Origin: Rhodobacterales bacterium LSUCC0387
GTDB lineage: Bacteria > Pseudomonadota > Alphaproteobacteria > Rhodobacterales > Rhodobacteraceae
Length of the DNA stretch: 64,000 nt
NCBI GenBank assembly: GCA_015689775.1
Contig: WVSR01000001.1
Location: forward strand, 1,489,501-1,553,500
Reading direction: 5' to 3'
The translations under genes and the position numbers were made by a program. The notes below the pieces were generated by a model. The model made no database searches, had not been told where the DNA came from, and saw only the letters and a list, made by a program, of their open reading frames with translations. Of this stretch, positions 51,830 to 61,556 are shown one piece after another (position 1 is the stretch's first letter; every line of letters starts with the position of its first letter).

Positions 51830-54156
51830 GACTTAGGGGCGGCCAGCGCCTCTGGGTTGCGCAGCCACAAATCACGCTGTGCGAATGGGATTTCGACACC
51901 TACCTCGCGGAACCTGCGCAGCAGTTCAAGGTTCATCTCAGATTTCACGGACAATAGGAAATTTACATCCCGCAGGATCGCGCGAATTTCAAATTCCAAC
52001 GCATCCGCCCCAAAATTCACCATCAAGATGGTTGGTTTTGGTTTCAGGATCACCATCGGATGCGCCTCGGCCACCTCCGTCATGATTTTCATCACAAGCT
52101 GTGGATCGCTGTCATAGGCTACACCAACGGGCAAAATCAGGCGGCCCGTGTCGGAGGAGTGGGTCATATTAGTGACCACCCCCGCAATTAGATCCGCATT
52201 CGGTACAATCAAATCGGAACGATCAAAGGTTTCGATGCGGGTCGAGCGCACCGAGATCTCGCGCACATAGCCCATCTGACCATTCACTTCGATCCAATCG
52301 CCCTCTTTGAACGGGCGTTCGATCAACAGAATGATCCCTGAGACGAAATTGGACACGATTGTTTGCAGGCCAAAACCAATACCGACTGACAGCGCACCTG
52401 CCACAATCGCGAGGGACGAAAGGTCAATCCCTGCCGAGGTGATGGCAAAAAGCGCAGCCAAGAAAATGCCGACATAGCCGGTTCCCGCCAAAATCGCGCT
52501 TTGGCCGCCTTGGTCGATTTGGGTTTTTGGCAGAAGGTTATAGCGCAGGGTGCTTTGAAGCGCGCGGGTCGCTGTATAGCCAATCGCGAACACAACCGCG
52601 AAAATCAGGAAATTGCGCGGCGAAATCGTTACTCCGCCAATTGTGAAGCCCGAGACAATTTGCGCCCAAACGTCAGATAATTGCGCTGGCCGTACGCCCC
52701 AAATCAAAGCAAAAGCGGGTAAAGAGGCCAAGACCAAGATAAACCCGATCAAAGTCGGAGTAAGTGCCTCGTCCAACCCGTCGTCTCGGCGGGTTAAGGC
52801 ACCATATACATCGGTCACCACCCGTTGCAAAATGCCTAAAACGGCCAGCAAAGATAGGCTGAACAACATTGGCAAAAGAAAGAATGATCCTGCCGTGAAA
52901 TATCCGACCCCCGCCAAAATCGGCCCCAACAGACCAAGCGCCATGACCGCGAAGGACAGGGCTCCTGTCATACGCAGCATCAAGGGGCGCACGCCATCAA
53001 TCTGCGCTGAATTTTTAACATGCAAGGCCAAGAGGCGGCCCAACTGCCACATCATAAAACCCGTCAAGACCACGATTGGAAAACTGATCACCAGTCGGTC
53101 TGCAGAGGTGAAATTCTCGGTTTGCGCAACTTGACCCACCAAAAGCCACAGACCTACAATCGCCCCCAATACCCGAGCTAAGCGACGACCTGTTGCGCGT
53201 GTCGCCTCGTCCAGGCGCAGAAGGGGGCGGTTGGCCTCATTGAAGGGGAAAACGTGCCGCCCAAGCCATATCGCCGCCATAAAGCTAAGCGCCATCGGGG
53301 CGGCCATTTGCACCAAAACAGCCGCGCGAAACCCAACCATCCCAGAGACTTGCAGCGCATAGGCCAAGGCCCATACCCCAAAAACGGGCATGGCATGATG
53401 CAAAAGTGACAACCCAAACAGGGCAAGCCGCGCTGAGGGGGTAGGGCTTGAGCTGTGATGCGTTTGCATCCACCGCCCCACGAACCCCCTGCCACGGGTC
53501 AACAGAACAAGCCCCACAATGACAAACATCGCCACAAGCGGCAGGTTCGCCCCAAGGTCGGATATCTGGGCAGACGCAAGTGAGTAGGAAATGACCTCCT
53601 GCCCGACGGCAAAAGCAAAACCAAGCAGCGTCGTAATCGCGCTCGGCCAATTGGCCGGGTTAATCGGGGCGGGTTCAAGCTGCAACAAGGCGCCTGCCTG
53701 ACGGGTGGCGATTTGCGCATCAATCTCGCCAATGAGGCCTTGCGCCTCGCGATAGGCCGCCTCTGCGCGCCGCGCAGGAGCTTCGGCATCAGTGAGACGT
53801 TGGGTCAAATCTGCACGCTCTGCCGCAATTGCCGCAGGCTGGACATCTCCCTCGGCAGGTACAGGGCCAAGGGCTGCAATCTGCTCGCGCAATGTTGCGA
53901 TACGACTGGCATTCATGTCTTGCGCGTCTAAAAACACCTTGCGCCATGTAACGATTTCGGCTCGTACCGCCTCGAACATTGAGGTCGAGGCGCGATCTCC
54001 ATCAATCATCACCTGCGCGCGTGCGCTGAGTTGTGACCATGCGGTATAATCAGGCGGGTCTTGTGCCAGAACCTCTGCTGTGAGGCTGAGCCATAAAACT
54101 GCGAACGCCATCAAAAGACGCGTCAGGACAAAACGGGATCGTTCCATTAACATCAT
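51826..54156 (-). CDS. Large mechanosensitive channel protein (MscS family, DUF3772)
   Basis: A 776-aa inner-membrane protein. A signal-like N-terminus, then a predicted periplasmic helical region (about 30-200, DUF3772), several membrane helices, and a C-terminal MscS core (GIGFGLQTIVSNFVSGIILL, the pore-lining TM3 with Gly/Ala packing, near residue 590, then the beta domain). It releases solutes on osmotic downshock. It starts at the overlapped TAATG after cysK and overlaps AlaX at the other end. Confidence 0.9.
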   Translation of the reverse strand: MMLMERSRFVLTRLLMAFAVLWLSLTAEVLAQDPPDYTAWSQLSARAQVMIDGDRASTSMFEAVRAEIVTWRKVFLDAQDMNASRIATLREQIAALGPVPAEGDVQPAAIAAERADLTQRLTDAEAPARRAEAAYREAQGLIGEIDAQIATRQAGALLQLEPAPINPANWPSAITTLLGFAFAVGQEVISYSLASAQISDLGANLPLVAMFVIVGLVLLTRGRGFVGRWMQTHHSSSPTPSARLALFGLSLLHHAMPVFGVWALAYALQVSGMVGFRAAVLVQMAAPMALSFMAAIWLGRHVFPFNEANRPLLRLDEATRATGRRLARVLGAIVGLWLLVGQVAQTENFTSADRLVISFPIVVLTGFMMWQLGRLLALHVKNSAQIDGVRPLMLRMTGALSFAVMALGLLGPILAGVGYFTAGSFFLLPMLFSLSLLAVLGILQRVVTDVYGALTRRDDGLDEALTPTLIGFILVLASLPAFALIWGVRPAQLSDVWAQIVSGFTIGGVTISPRNFLIFAVVFAIGYTATRALQSTLRYNLLPKTQIDQGGQSAILAGTGYVGIFLAALFAITSAGIDLSSLAIVAGALSVGIGFGLQTIVSNFVSGIILLIERPFKEGDWIEVNGQMGYVREISVRSTRIETFDRSDLIVPNADLIAGVVTNMTHSSDTGRLILPVGVAYDSDPQLVMKIMTEVAEAHPMVILKPKPTILMVNFGADALEFEIRAILRDVNFLLSVKSEMNLELLRRFREVGVEIPFAQRDLWLRNPEALAAPKS

Positions 54157-55184
54157 TACTCAAATACCACGGGCGAATTCGCCGCACCGCAATCCAGCCA
54201 TGCGGGCACAGGAAGGCCCTTTTCACGCAAGAATTCAGGGTTGTATAGCTTAGATTGATAGCGGGTGCCGTAATCGCACAGAATAGTGACGATAGTGTGG
54301 CCCCGCCCCATCTCGCGCGCCATCTGAACTGCGCCTGCGATATTCACCCCTGACGAGCCGCCAAGGCACAAGCCCTCAGTGCTGAGCAGATCAAACACTA
54401 TGGGCAGCGCCTCTTGATCCGAGATGCGATAGGCGCAATCGGGCGTAAACCCCTCTAAATTCGCGGTAATGCGCCCCTGCCCGATCCCTTCGGTGATCGA
54501 GGATCCTGGCGCATCGAAGGTTCCATTGGTGTAAAAGCTGTAAAGCCCGGCCCCTTCTGGATCAGCCAGACCGATCCGCACGCCTTTTGGTTGCAGCGCG
54601 GTGCCAACTCCCGCCAATGTGCCGCCTGAGCCAACCGAGCAGATGAACCCAGACACCTTGCCTGCGGTCTGTTCCCAAATCTCTGGTCCCGTTGTTTCAA
54701 CATGCGCTTGACGATTGGCAGTATTGTCAAACTGATTGGCCCAAATCGCGCCATTGGGTTCGGATTTTGCAAGTTCAGCCGCCAAACGCCCCGAATATCG
54801 CACATAATTGTTGGGATTTTTGTAGGGCGCTGCTGGCACTTGCACCAATTCGGCGCCGGCCAAATGCAGCATATCTTTCTTTTCTTGGCTTTGTGTTTCA
54901 GGGATCACGATCACGGTGCGAAAGCCAAGCGAGGCCCCGACAAGCGCAAGACCAATGCCCGTATTGCCTGCCGTGCCCTCAACAATCGTGCCGCCTGGTT
55001 TAAGATCACCGCGCGCAATGGCATCGCGGATAATGTAAAGCGCAGCGCGATCCTTTACCGACTGACCGGGATTCATGAACTCCGCTTTGCCCAAAATCTC
55101 GCAACCTGTCTCATCGCTGACTTTGTTCAGCCGGATCAGGGGCGTATTGCCAATCGCAGCAGAAAGATTGGAATAAATGGTCAC
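54156..55184 (-). CDS. cysK: Cysteine synthase A
   Basis: A 342-aa PLP enzyme of the O-acetylserine sulfhydrylase family: the PLP lysine in NPGQSVKDR (Lys44), the phosphate loop GTAGNTGIG, and the C-terminal GGSSGVN serine loop. It makes cysteine from O-acetylserine and sulfide. It is a slightly divergent CysK. In Rhodobacter sphaeroides cysK lies beside trgAB, and both influence tellurite resistance; here trgB is the upstream neighbour. Confidence 0.9.
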   Translation of the reverse strand: MTIYSNLSAAIGNTPLIRLNKVSDETGCEILGKAEFMNPGQSVKDRAALYIIRDAIARGDLKPGGTIVEGTAGNTGIGLALVGASLGFRTVIVIPETQSQEKKDMLHLAGAELVQVPAAPYKNPNNYVRYSGRLAAELAKSEPNGAIWANQFDNTANRQAHVETTGPEIWEQTAGKVSGFICSVGSGGTLAGVGTALQPKGVRIGLADPEGAGLYSFYTNGTFDAPGSSITEGIGQGRITANLEGFTPDCAYRISDQEALPIVFDLLSTEGLCLGGSSGVNIAGAVQMAREMGRGHTIVTILCDYGTRYQSKLYNPEFLREKGLPVPAWLDCGAANSPVVFE

Positions 55185-55263
55185 AGCGCGCCCCTTTTTG
55201 GCAGAATTCTTTGCTTTCTCAAGGGATAGGTGGGATGGGGCGATAACTCAAGGGGCATTGGCG

Positions 55264-56370
55264 CTATTGTGAGGGCCAGCCCCGCTCGGCACGCATGCGA
55301 TCAAGCGCCATCAAAGACAGCAAAAGCGGCGCATTGCTCAGGCGCGCCTCCCGCACCAGGAGAAAGGCTTCGTCAAAGGGCAAGGTAAAGGCGCGAATAT
55401 CCTCGCCGTCTGCGAAAAGACCATGGGTGCTGTCATGGTCCTGCGCCAAATCGGCAATCCCGATATAGGAGACTAGGATTTGCGCAACAGCCCCTTGGCT
55501 GGGGTAATAGCGCCCAATGAGATGAAGCGCTTGCAGCGCAACCCCTGCTTCCTCGCGCGTTTCGCGTTTTGCGGTCTGCGCATAGCTTTCACCCTCGTCA
55601 CATATGCCTGCCACCGTCTCGAGCAACCACGGGTTTGGATCACCCTGTACCACTGCAGCAGGGCGAAATTGTTCGACCAAAAGCACCAAGTCCCGCATTG
55701 GATCATAGGGTAGCACGGTCACAGCTTCGCCAAGATCAAGGATTAAACGCCCCGCATGATCAGACAGGCTACCATCAAACCGTCGATAGGAGGCCGCAAT
55801 GTCTATTAGATTAAAAAAACCATTATAAACAATATTTTGATGAACGATATTCATGTAACGATCTTGGGTGTCGCCAGCGGGAGGATGATCGCACGCACGC
55901 AGATGCGCCTGCGCCCGTGCGCGAATAATCGGCAGGCGCGCGGCAACGGCCTTGGCCGTTTCAATGCCAAATGACGACATGATGTCTTGTGCGGCCAAAC
56001 GCGTTAGCGCACCATGCGCCGCAGCCCAAGTTGAGGGGTCAAATCCTGTACCCTTTGAACCAGTCCCACCTTCAGGTGGCAGATAAATCTGCAGCGGCCG
56101 CGCATCATGGGATATGATTGTACGTGTATAACCAAACACATACTCATAGAAATCAAGCCGTGCGAGCTCGCCCGCATCCAACCCTTGCAGAATTTCTATC
56201 TCGCAGTCCGCCCCATCCTCAGGCCAGATCATAGGATAATGCTGTCCCGCAACCATCGCCACACGATAGCCAGAAAGACAGGCAGATGGCATCTTGCCCC
56301 CTGCCCGTCCTAAAACAATTTTGAGGATATCAGGATCACGCAGCGTGCCGTAAAGCGCGAGAGCAGTCAT
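55264..56370 (-). CDS. trgB: AIG2-like cyclotransferase domain fused to NUDIX hydrolase (TrgB-like)
   Basis: A 368-aa two-domain protein. The N-terminus ALYGTLRDPDILKIVLGR is the AIG2/gamma-glutamylcyclotransferase signature. The second half is a NUDIX hydrolase of the ADP-ribose pyrophosphatase type, with a full NUDIX box (GICDEGESYAQTAKRETREE begins near residue 257). This layout and the cysK neighbour match TrgB of Rhodobacter sphaeroides, named for tellurite resistance. The biochemical role in resistance is not established. Confidence 0.87.
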   Translation of the reverse strand: MTALALYGTLRDPDILKIVLGRAGGKMPSACLSGYRVAMVAGQHYPMIWPEDGADCEIEILQGLDAGELARLDFYEYVFGYTRTIISHDARPLQIYLPPEGGTGSKGTGFDPSTWAAAHGALTRLAAQDIMSSFGIETAKAVAARLPIIRARAQAHLRACDHPPAGDTQDRYMNIVHQNIVYNGFFNLIDIAASYRRFDGSLSDHAGRLILDLGEAVTVLPYDPMRDLVLLVEQFRPAAVVQGDPNPWLLETVAGICDEGESYAQTAKRETREEAGVALQALHLIGRYYPSQGAVAQILVSYIGIADLAQDHDSTHGLFADGEDIRAFTLPFDEAFLLVREARLSNAPLLLSLMALDRMRAERGWPSQ

Positions 56371-56378
56371 ACCATCCC

Positions 56379-57605
56379 TCAGCTCGGCTTTCGCACCGTT
56401 ATTTGGGTCACATCACAATTGCGGAAATGAAAGGTTGCGGCACAAGAGGTCAGATAGAAATTCCACATCCTGCGGAAGCGATCATCAAACCCAAGGGCGG
56501 CCACCTCATCCCAACGTTCGTTAAAGGTGTCATACCAACGCCTCAAGGTCTGGCTGTAACTTTCGCCAAATTCGATCGACCCCGCCACCTCAAGCCCTGC
56601 TTTTTGCAATTCTTCGCGCAAGACAACGGGCGATGGCAGCATACCACCGGGAAAGATATATTTCTGAATGAAATCGACCGTGTTGCGATAAATCTGCCAC
56701 CGGCGATGCTGCACAGTGATGATTTGCAATGTGGCCCGCTTGCCAGGTTTCAGGCGATCTCGCAGCGTTTTGAAATAGACGGGCCAATACTTCTCGCCAA
56801 CTGCCTCAAACATCTCAATGGAGGCGATCCCATCATAAAGTCCAGTTTCATCGCGGTAATCTTGCATCTTGATCTCAACCTGATCGGCGAGACCCGCGCG
56901 GGCGATCCGATCAACCGCGTAATCATGCTGCTCGCGCGAAATGGTCAGGCCCGTGACCTTAAGACCCCGCTCGCGCGCGGCATATTCGGCAAACCCACCC
57001 CAGCCGCATCCGATTTCCAAAACATGATCCCCAGGCTGTGCGCCCATTTGATCTACCATCGAGGCGTATTTGGCGATCTGTGCGGCCTCAAGGCTTTCTT
57101 GGCCTGTTTGGAACAGGGCCGAAGAATAGGTCATCGTGTCATCAAGCCACAATTTGTAGAAATCATTGCCCAAATCATAGTGATAGGAGATGTTTTTGCG
57201 CGCCTGAGATTTGGAATTGCTTTGCAACCAAAAGCGGAACCGTTCGTAGGCACGGGCGATTTTGAGCCCCAAAAAACCATCGTAAATATCATCATTGCCC
57301 GCATGAACCAGATCAAGAAAGGCTTGAAGGTCGGGGGTTGACCACCACCCATCCAAATAGGCCTCGCAAAAGCCAAGATCCCCTTCGCGGATCAGGCGCG
57401 CAAATACATCCACATTGTGAATATGAATTTTGGCAACGGGCCCCTGTCCAGCACCTTCCGCGCGGAAGGTGCGACCATCGGGCAGAGCCAAGTCCAAACG
57501 GCCATTTTTCATGTCGACAGATTTGGCAAAAACCGCCTCAAAATAGCGCGGTAGGTTCGTTTCACCTTTGGTGGTTGTTTTTATTGTCATCATTCCCCCT
57601 GACAT
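56379..57605 (-). CDS. Cyclopropane-fatty-acyl-phospholipid synthase family protein
   Basis: A 408-aa SAM-dependent enzyme. The SAM motif VLEIGCGWGGFAEYAA is near residue 195, and downstream regions SIEMFEAVGEKYW and FIQKYIFPGGMLPS are typical of CFA synthases, which add a methylene bridge to unsaturated acyl chains of membrane phospholipids. The first codon is uncertain: AGGGGGA directly precedes ATGs at 57593/57590, so the protein may be four or five residues shorter. Downstream of the photolyase and upstream of trgB on the same strand. Confidence 0.87.
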   Translation of the reverse strand: MSGGMMTIKTTTKGETNLPRYFEAVFAKSVDMKNGRLDLALPDGRTFRAEGAGQGPVAKIHIHNVDVFARLIREGDLGFCEAYLDGWWSTPDLQAFLDLVHAGNDDIYDGFLGLKIARAYERFRFWLQSNSKSQARKNISYHYDLGNDFYKLWLDDTMTYSSALFQTGQESLEAAQIAKYASMVDQMGAQPGDHVLEIGCGWGGFAEYAARERGLKVTGLTISREQHDYAVDRIARAGLADQVEIKMQDYRDETGLYDGIASIEMFEAVGEKYWPVYFKTLRDRLKPGKRATLQIITVQHRRWQIYRNTVDFIQKYIFPGGMLPSPVVLREELQKAGLEVAGSIEFGESYSQTLRRWYDTFNERWDEVAALGFDDRFRRMWNFYLTSCAATFHFRNCDVTQITVRKPS

Positions 57606-57668
57606 TGTCTGCCAGTTTCGCCTTAAACCTGTGTAGGCTCAAGCGAATTCATCTCATCTTAGCATGTG

Positions 57669-59084
57669 TTAAGAATTTCGCTCGCCATATGCGGCAAGTG
57701 CCCGCGCGCGCCCCTCGGCAAGATCTACAATGGGGCGGGTCGGATAGCTCATTTTGGGCTGCAAATCCCACGACCGCGGTGCAGCTTCGAAGAAATCAAG
57801 CGCGGTTTGCGGTGCGGGGTTGGACAGTTCGGCAATCCAGCGCACCCGATACCGCCCGTGCTTGTCGAATTTTTCGCCTTGGGTTTCGGGATTAAAGATG
57901 CGGAAATAAGGTGCCGCATCAGGGCCAGATCCTGCAACCCATTGCCATCCCATCGCATTTGCGGCGGGATCCCAATCAATCAGGCAATCGGCAAACCAGT
58001 CCAGCCCGATCTTCCAGTGGCACATCATGTGTTTGGTCAGATAGGATCCCACCAACATCCGCGCGCGGTTGTGCATGCGCCCCGTCACATAGAGTTCGCG
58101 CATCGCAGCATCGATCACCTGAATTCCCGTCCGCCCCTGTTTCCAAGTCATAACGTGCGGGGTGTTAGGGTCAGTGGCCCATGGAAAACTGTCCCATTCT
58201 GGGCGCCAATTCTCAGTCGCAATCTGGGGCGAGTGATAAAGAAGATGATAGGCAAATTCGCGCCAGACCAATTCTTTGACAAAATGCTCTGCCCCCACCT
58301 CACCATGGCGGTGCGCCTCCCATCCCATGTGCCAAATCTCGCGCGGGCTGATTTCGCCAAGCGAGAGATGTTCGGACAGGGTCGAACAGGCGTCTTGATC
58401 AAGAAAATCGCGCTCGTCTTTGTATGAACCAACCTTGTGCTCTAGAAATTGCGCAAGACGGATTTGAGCGGCCTCAGCCCCGATTTGCGCATAGCGCGCC
58501 AGAACTGCCGCGCCGCGGCGCATCTGCGGCGCCAGGTTCAGATCATCTGCCGATAGGCTGTCAAGCGCGAGATCCACCCCGCGCAAGGTCGGCACAGGCA
58601 AGGGGCGCGCCACATCACGTCCCATCACCGCGCGCCAATACGGGGTATAGACCCGATAAAACCCGCCCTGTCCTGTCTGAACCTCCCATGGCTCGAACAG
58701 GAGATGGCCATTATGGCTTTGCGCTACAATGCCTTGATCGCGCAACGCGGTCTTGATGGCGCTGTCCCGCGCGCGGGAATCGGGATCATAGAGCCTGTTC
58801 CAATGCACTGCCTTGGCACCTGTCATGGTCAAAATATCGGCTAAGACAGCTTCAGCCGCCCCTTTGCGGATTATCAGATCAAGACCGTGCGCGCGATAAG
58901 CGCCGGCCAAGGCGCGCAATCCCATTTCATACCGCCAACGGGGGGCCGCGCCCATCTGTTCAATGCTGTCATCTAAAATCACAACGGGGATCACAGGCCC
59001 CATAGTGGTGGCTGCCGAAAGCGCGGGGTTATCGCTGAGGCGCAAATCACGGCGGATCCAATATAGCACAGGCGCGTCTGTCAT
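57669..59084 (-). CDS. phrB: Deoxyribodipyrimidine photolyase
   Basis: A 471-aa class I photolyase: N-terminal antenna domain starting VLYWIRRDLRLSDNPAL, FAD-binding C-terminal domain with GRTGIQVIDAAMREL, NRARMLVGSYLTKH and WQWVAGSG. It repairs cyclobutane pyrimidine dimers with light energy. Length and motifs are complete. First gene of the minus-strand run photolyase-CFA synthase-trgB. Confidence 0.92.
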   Translation of the reverse strand: MTDAPVLYWIRRDLRLSDNPALSAATTMGPVIPVVILDDSIEQMGAAPRWRYEMGLRALAGAYRAHGLDLIIRKGAAEAVLADILTMTGAKAVHWNRLYDPDSRARDSAIKTALRDQGIVAQSHNGHLLFEPWEVQTGQGGFYRVYTPYWRAVMGRDVARPLPVPTLRGVDLALDSLSADDLNLAPQMRRGAAVLARYAQIGAEAAQIRLAQFLEHKVGSYKDERDFLDQDACSTLSEHLSLGEISPREIWHMGWEAHRHGEVGAEHFVKELVWREFAYHLLYHSPQIATENWRPEWDSFPWATDPNTPHVMTWKQGRTGIQVIDAAMRELYVTGRMHNRARMLVGSYLTKHMMCHWKIGLDWFADCLIDWDPAANAMGWQWVAGSGPDAAPYFRIFNPETQGEKFDKHGRYRVRWIAELSNPAPQTALDFFEAAPRSWDLQPKMSYPTRPIVDLAEGRARALAAYGERNS

Positions 59085-59366
59085 GGCCCCTCTTTTTTAT
59101 CTTTGGCCTCTGGCCTAATCGGCCTTGGCACTTCCTGTTTTGGGGCGGCGCCACGATGGTCAACCCGCTCTGTTGAAATCAACCTAGTACGGCATCTAGC
59201 GGGTCAAGGTATGGGAAGTAAAATCTTGGCTCACAAACTGCTTAATACTTTTGCACTTGCCCCATCCTAGATCGCGAATTTTGCGAATCCTCTTGCGCGA
59301 TGGTTTGCTTCATCCTAGCGTCCGTTGCAATTTTTCTCTCAACTTAAAGGATTGGGATTGCTGCTC

Positions 59367-60410
59367 ATGACCAAGAAAATGCTCTCTAGCACTGTAGCAC
59401 TGATGGCGATGTCTACCGTGGCCTTCGCCCAAGATAGCGAATTGACAGTGTTCGATTATTCGGGCTTTGAAGAGCCTGGCTACCACCAACCCTATATCGA
59501 TCAACATGGCGCAAGCCCAAGCTTTGTGTTCTTCGGGGATGAGGATGAAGCGTTTCAGCGTCTGGTCTCTGGGTTCAAATCCGATGTGACCCATATCTGC
59601 GCAGGCTCCGTGCCGCGCTGGCAAGAGTCGGGGATCATCGAACCATGGGATCAGAACCGCATCGCGGCCTTTGACAATCTTGATTCCAGTCTCGTGGGCC
59701 AAGATGTGCTTGCGGGCACGTCCGAATTGTTCTTCTTGCCCACCGATTACGGTACAACCGCAATAACGTACAATAACGAGGAAGTGACCGCCGAACAGGT
59801 AGCCTCCTTGCAGGTCTTCACAGACCCTGCCTTTGCGGGTCGTTTGGCGATTCCTGACAATGTCGATGATGCCTACGCGCTAGCCTATCTCGCCACAGGC
59901 GTGACCGATTGGTCAAAAGCGACAGATGGCGAGTTCGAGGCCGCCACCGAATGGCTGCGCGGTATTCACGAAAACCTGCGCACCTATTGGACAGACCCCG
60001 CAGAATTGGGTCAGCTGATGGCATCGGGCGAAGTTTTAGTGGCTTGGGCATGGAATGAGGTGCCTGTGGCATTGGCCGATGAAGGCTTCCCAGTTGGGTT
60101 TGAGCGTAACACGGTCGAGGGCACATCGGTATGGCTCTGCGGCTATGTGAACATGGTTGATGCACCAGGGTCAGAGGATAAGGCCTATGACTTTGTCAAC
60201 GCGATGCAGTCCGAGGTTTCGGCCCAGCCCCTGCTTGATGGCGGCTTTGGCACCGCCAATAGCGCAGCCCTTGCATCGCTTGGCGCAGCAACGCTCGAGG
60301 CCAATGGTCTGGGCGAAGTGACCGTGCCCGTTCTGGCACAGCTGCCCATCAGCAACGACCGCCGCGAAGCACAAGCCGAGGCCTTTGTGCGGATAAAAGC
60401 AGGCTTCTGA
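59367..60410 (+). CDS. Periplasmic spermidine/putrescine-type binding protein
   Basis: A 347-aa protein with a signal peptide (MTKKMLSSTVALMAMSTVAF, cleavage about FAQ) and a PotD-like fold (VFDYSGFEEPGYHQPY; CAGSVPRWQESGIIEPWD). It binds a polyamine or similar cation in the periplasm. No permease or ATPase gene is adjacent, so it is an orphan or works with a distant transporter. ATG 59367 gives a proper signal peptide; the frame opening at 59325 does not. A strong hairpin terminator follows. The 282 bases upstream hold no gene. Confidence 0.85.
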   Translation: MTKKMLSSTVALMAMSTVAFAQDSELTVFDYSGFEEPGYHQPYIDQHGASPSFVFFGDEDEAFQRLVSGFKSDVTHICAGSVPRWQESGIIEPWDQNRIAAFDNLDSSLVGQDVLAGTSELFFLPTDYGTTAITYNNEEVTAEQVASLQVFTDPAFAGRLAIPDNVDDAYALAYLATGVTDWSKATDGEFEAATEWLRGIHENLRTYWTDPAELGQLMASGEVLVAWAWNEVPVALADEGFPVGFERNTVEGTSVWLCGYVNMVDAPGSEDKAYDFVNAMQSEVSAQPLLDGGFGTANSAALASLGAATLEANGLGEVTVPVLAQLPISNDRREAQAEAFVRIKAGF

Positions 60411-60433
60411 TTGGGTTCGGAAGGTAAAAAGAG

Positions 60434-60460
60434 ACGAGCGCCCAAAAGGGCGCTCGTTTT
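60434..60460 (+). terminator. Rho-independent terminator
   Basis: Perfect 10-bp stem ACGAGCGCCC / GGGCGCTCGT with an AAAA loop, followed by TTT-GTG-TTT, 23 bases after the stop of the polyamine-binding protein. It isolates that gene from the tmRNA locus. Confidence 0.85.
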
Positions 60461-60699
60461 GTGTTTGGGGCATGATTGACTGCGACTAAACCAATTTAAT
60501 GTCGCGCTCTTTTTTCTTTCTAGTGAGCAACTGACTTAGACGACTTTCCCAGCTGTTGTATTCAAAAATTTTATCAAAAGACGCGTCTGTGCTCCTAGAA
60601 AGTCCAAACCATCCCGCTTTGAAGCTTCTTGTCATTTGAATTTTGATACCACTCCCTTCCCATCCGCCCCAACAGCACCTATACTCAATCTGCTCTCTT

Positions 60700-61040
60700 C
60701 GGGGGCTATGGACATAAACGCGCTCGTAATAAGCGGATCGGACCCGGGGGCGGTACCCGGCGGCTCCACCATACCCCGTCATTTGCGGATCTTGGGGCCG
60801 AAATAGGATTGACGAACGTCTAAAGGGGTTAGCTTTGTCTCGGTGAGATACCACCGTTATCGGTTCAAATCGTACAGTTGCAAATGACAACCGTGCTCCG
60901 GCAATGGCTCTGGCTGCATAAGCAGTTCGGGTCGCCGAAACTAAGCCCTTGCGCCTAGCCGCGTAAGGCGGGGTCCGCAGGCACCTGGCAACAGAAGCCT
61001 GCACTTCCCCCGCCCCGATTGCCACCTACCACGCGAAAAA
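60700..61040 (+). ncRNA. ssrA: tmRNA, circularly permuted two-piece form
   Basis: The gene order is permuted. First the acceptor piece, ending CGGCTCCACCA at 60771. Then a short spacer to be removed (60772-60793). Then the coding piece, starting GGGGCCG at 60794. GGGGCCG pairs with CGGCTCC over 7 bp (one G-U), rebuilding the acceptor stem. The tag frame GCA..TAA (60880-60921) encodes ANDNRAPAMALAA, a Rhodobacterales-type proteolysis tag. Outer ends are estimates. The 239 bases between the terminator and here hold no gene; TATACT at 60680-60685 may be the -10. A long minus-strand ORF over this region (60486-61025) is antisense and spurious. Confidence 0.92.
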
Positions 61041-61123
61041 TATTTGCTTACAGATGCAAGTAAAAGTGATCCAATCCCCTACCCCCACCGAATAAGGGTA
61101 AAGACAGGGCTTGGAAAGATCAG

Positions 61124-61480
61124 ATGAGCATCGTTGATTTTCTAAATTTCGCGGCGGGCGGGATTACCATTGCCCTTGGCGCGCTTGGGTGGTTGGCCAC
61201 GCGTTGGACGATGAACGTGTTGGATATGCGTGCAGGCCCTACCAATATGGCCTACACCGAAGTGTCTGCCGCCTCGGGATGTTTGTTTGTAGGCCTCGGG
61301 CTGGGCGCGATCTTGATCAATGACCCATTGGCATGGGTTGTGATGGGTTTGGCCTATGCGGGGGCGGCACTAGGTCGGGTCACCTCGATTTTCCGCGACA
61401 AAGCATGGTCGCGGCAAAGCCTGACCTTTTTTGGCTGTGAGGCGGGATTGGCCGCGTGGTTGATAATCGCAAATAGCTGA
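61124..61480 (+). CDS. Small membrane protein, DUF4345-like
   Basis: A 118-aa protein with four hydrophobic segments (IALGALGWLA; GCLFVGLGLGAILI; WVVMGLAYAGAALGRV; CEAGLAAWLII) and an RxTSIF-type loop. It resembles DUF4345 membrane proteins of unknown function. It lies 83 bases after the tmRNA and 76 before sspB. Confidence 0.78.
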   Translation: MSIVDFLNFAAGGITIALGALGWLATRWTMNVLDMRAGPTNMAYTEVSAASGCLFVGLGLGAILINDPLAWVVMGLAYAGAALGRVTSIFRDKAWSRQSLTFFGCEAGLAAWLIIANS

Positions 61481-61556
61481 AAGGCGGGCCAAAACCGCGC
61501 TTTCTTTCCGTTCCGAATCTTCTATGCTTGCGGCTGCAGATGCAGCAAAGGCAATA

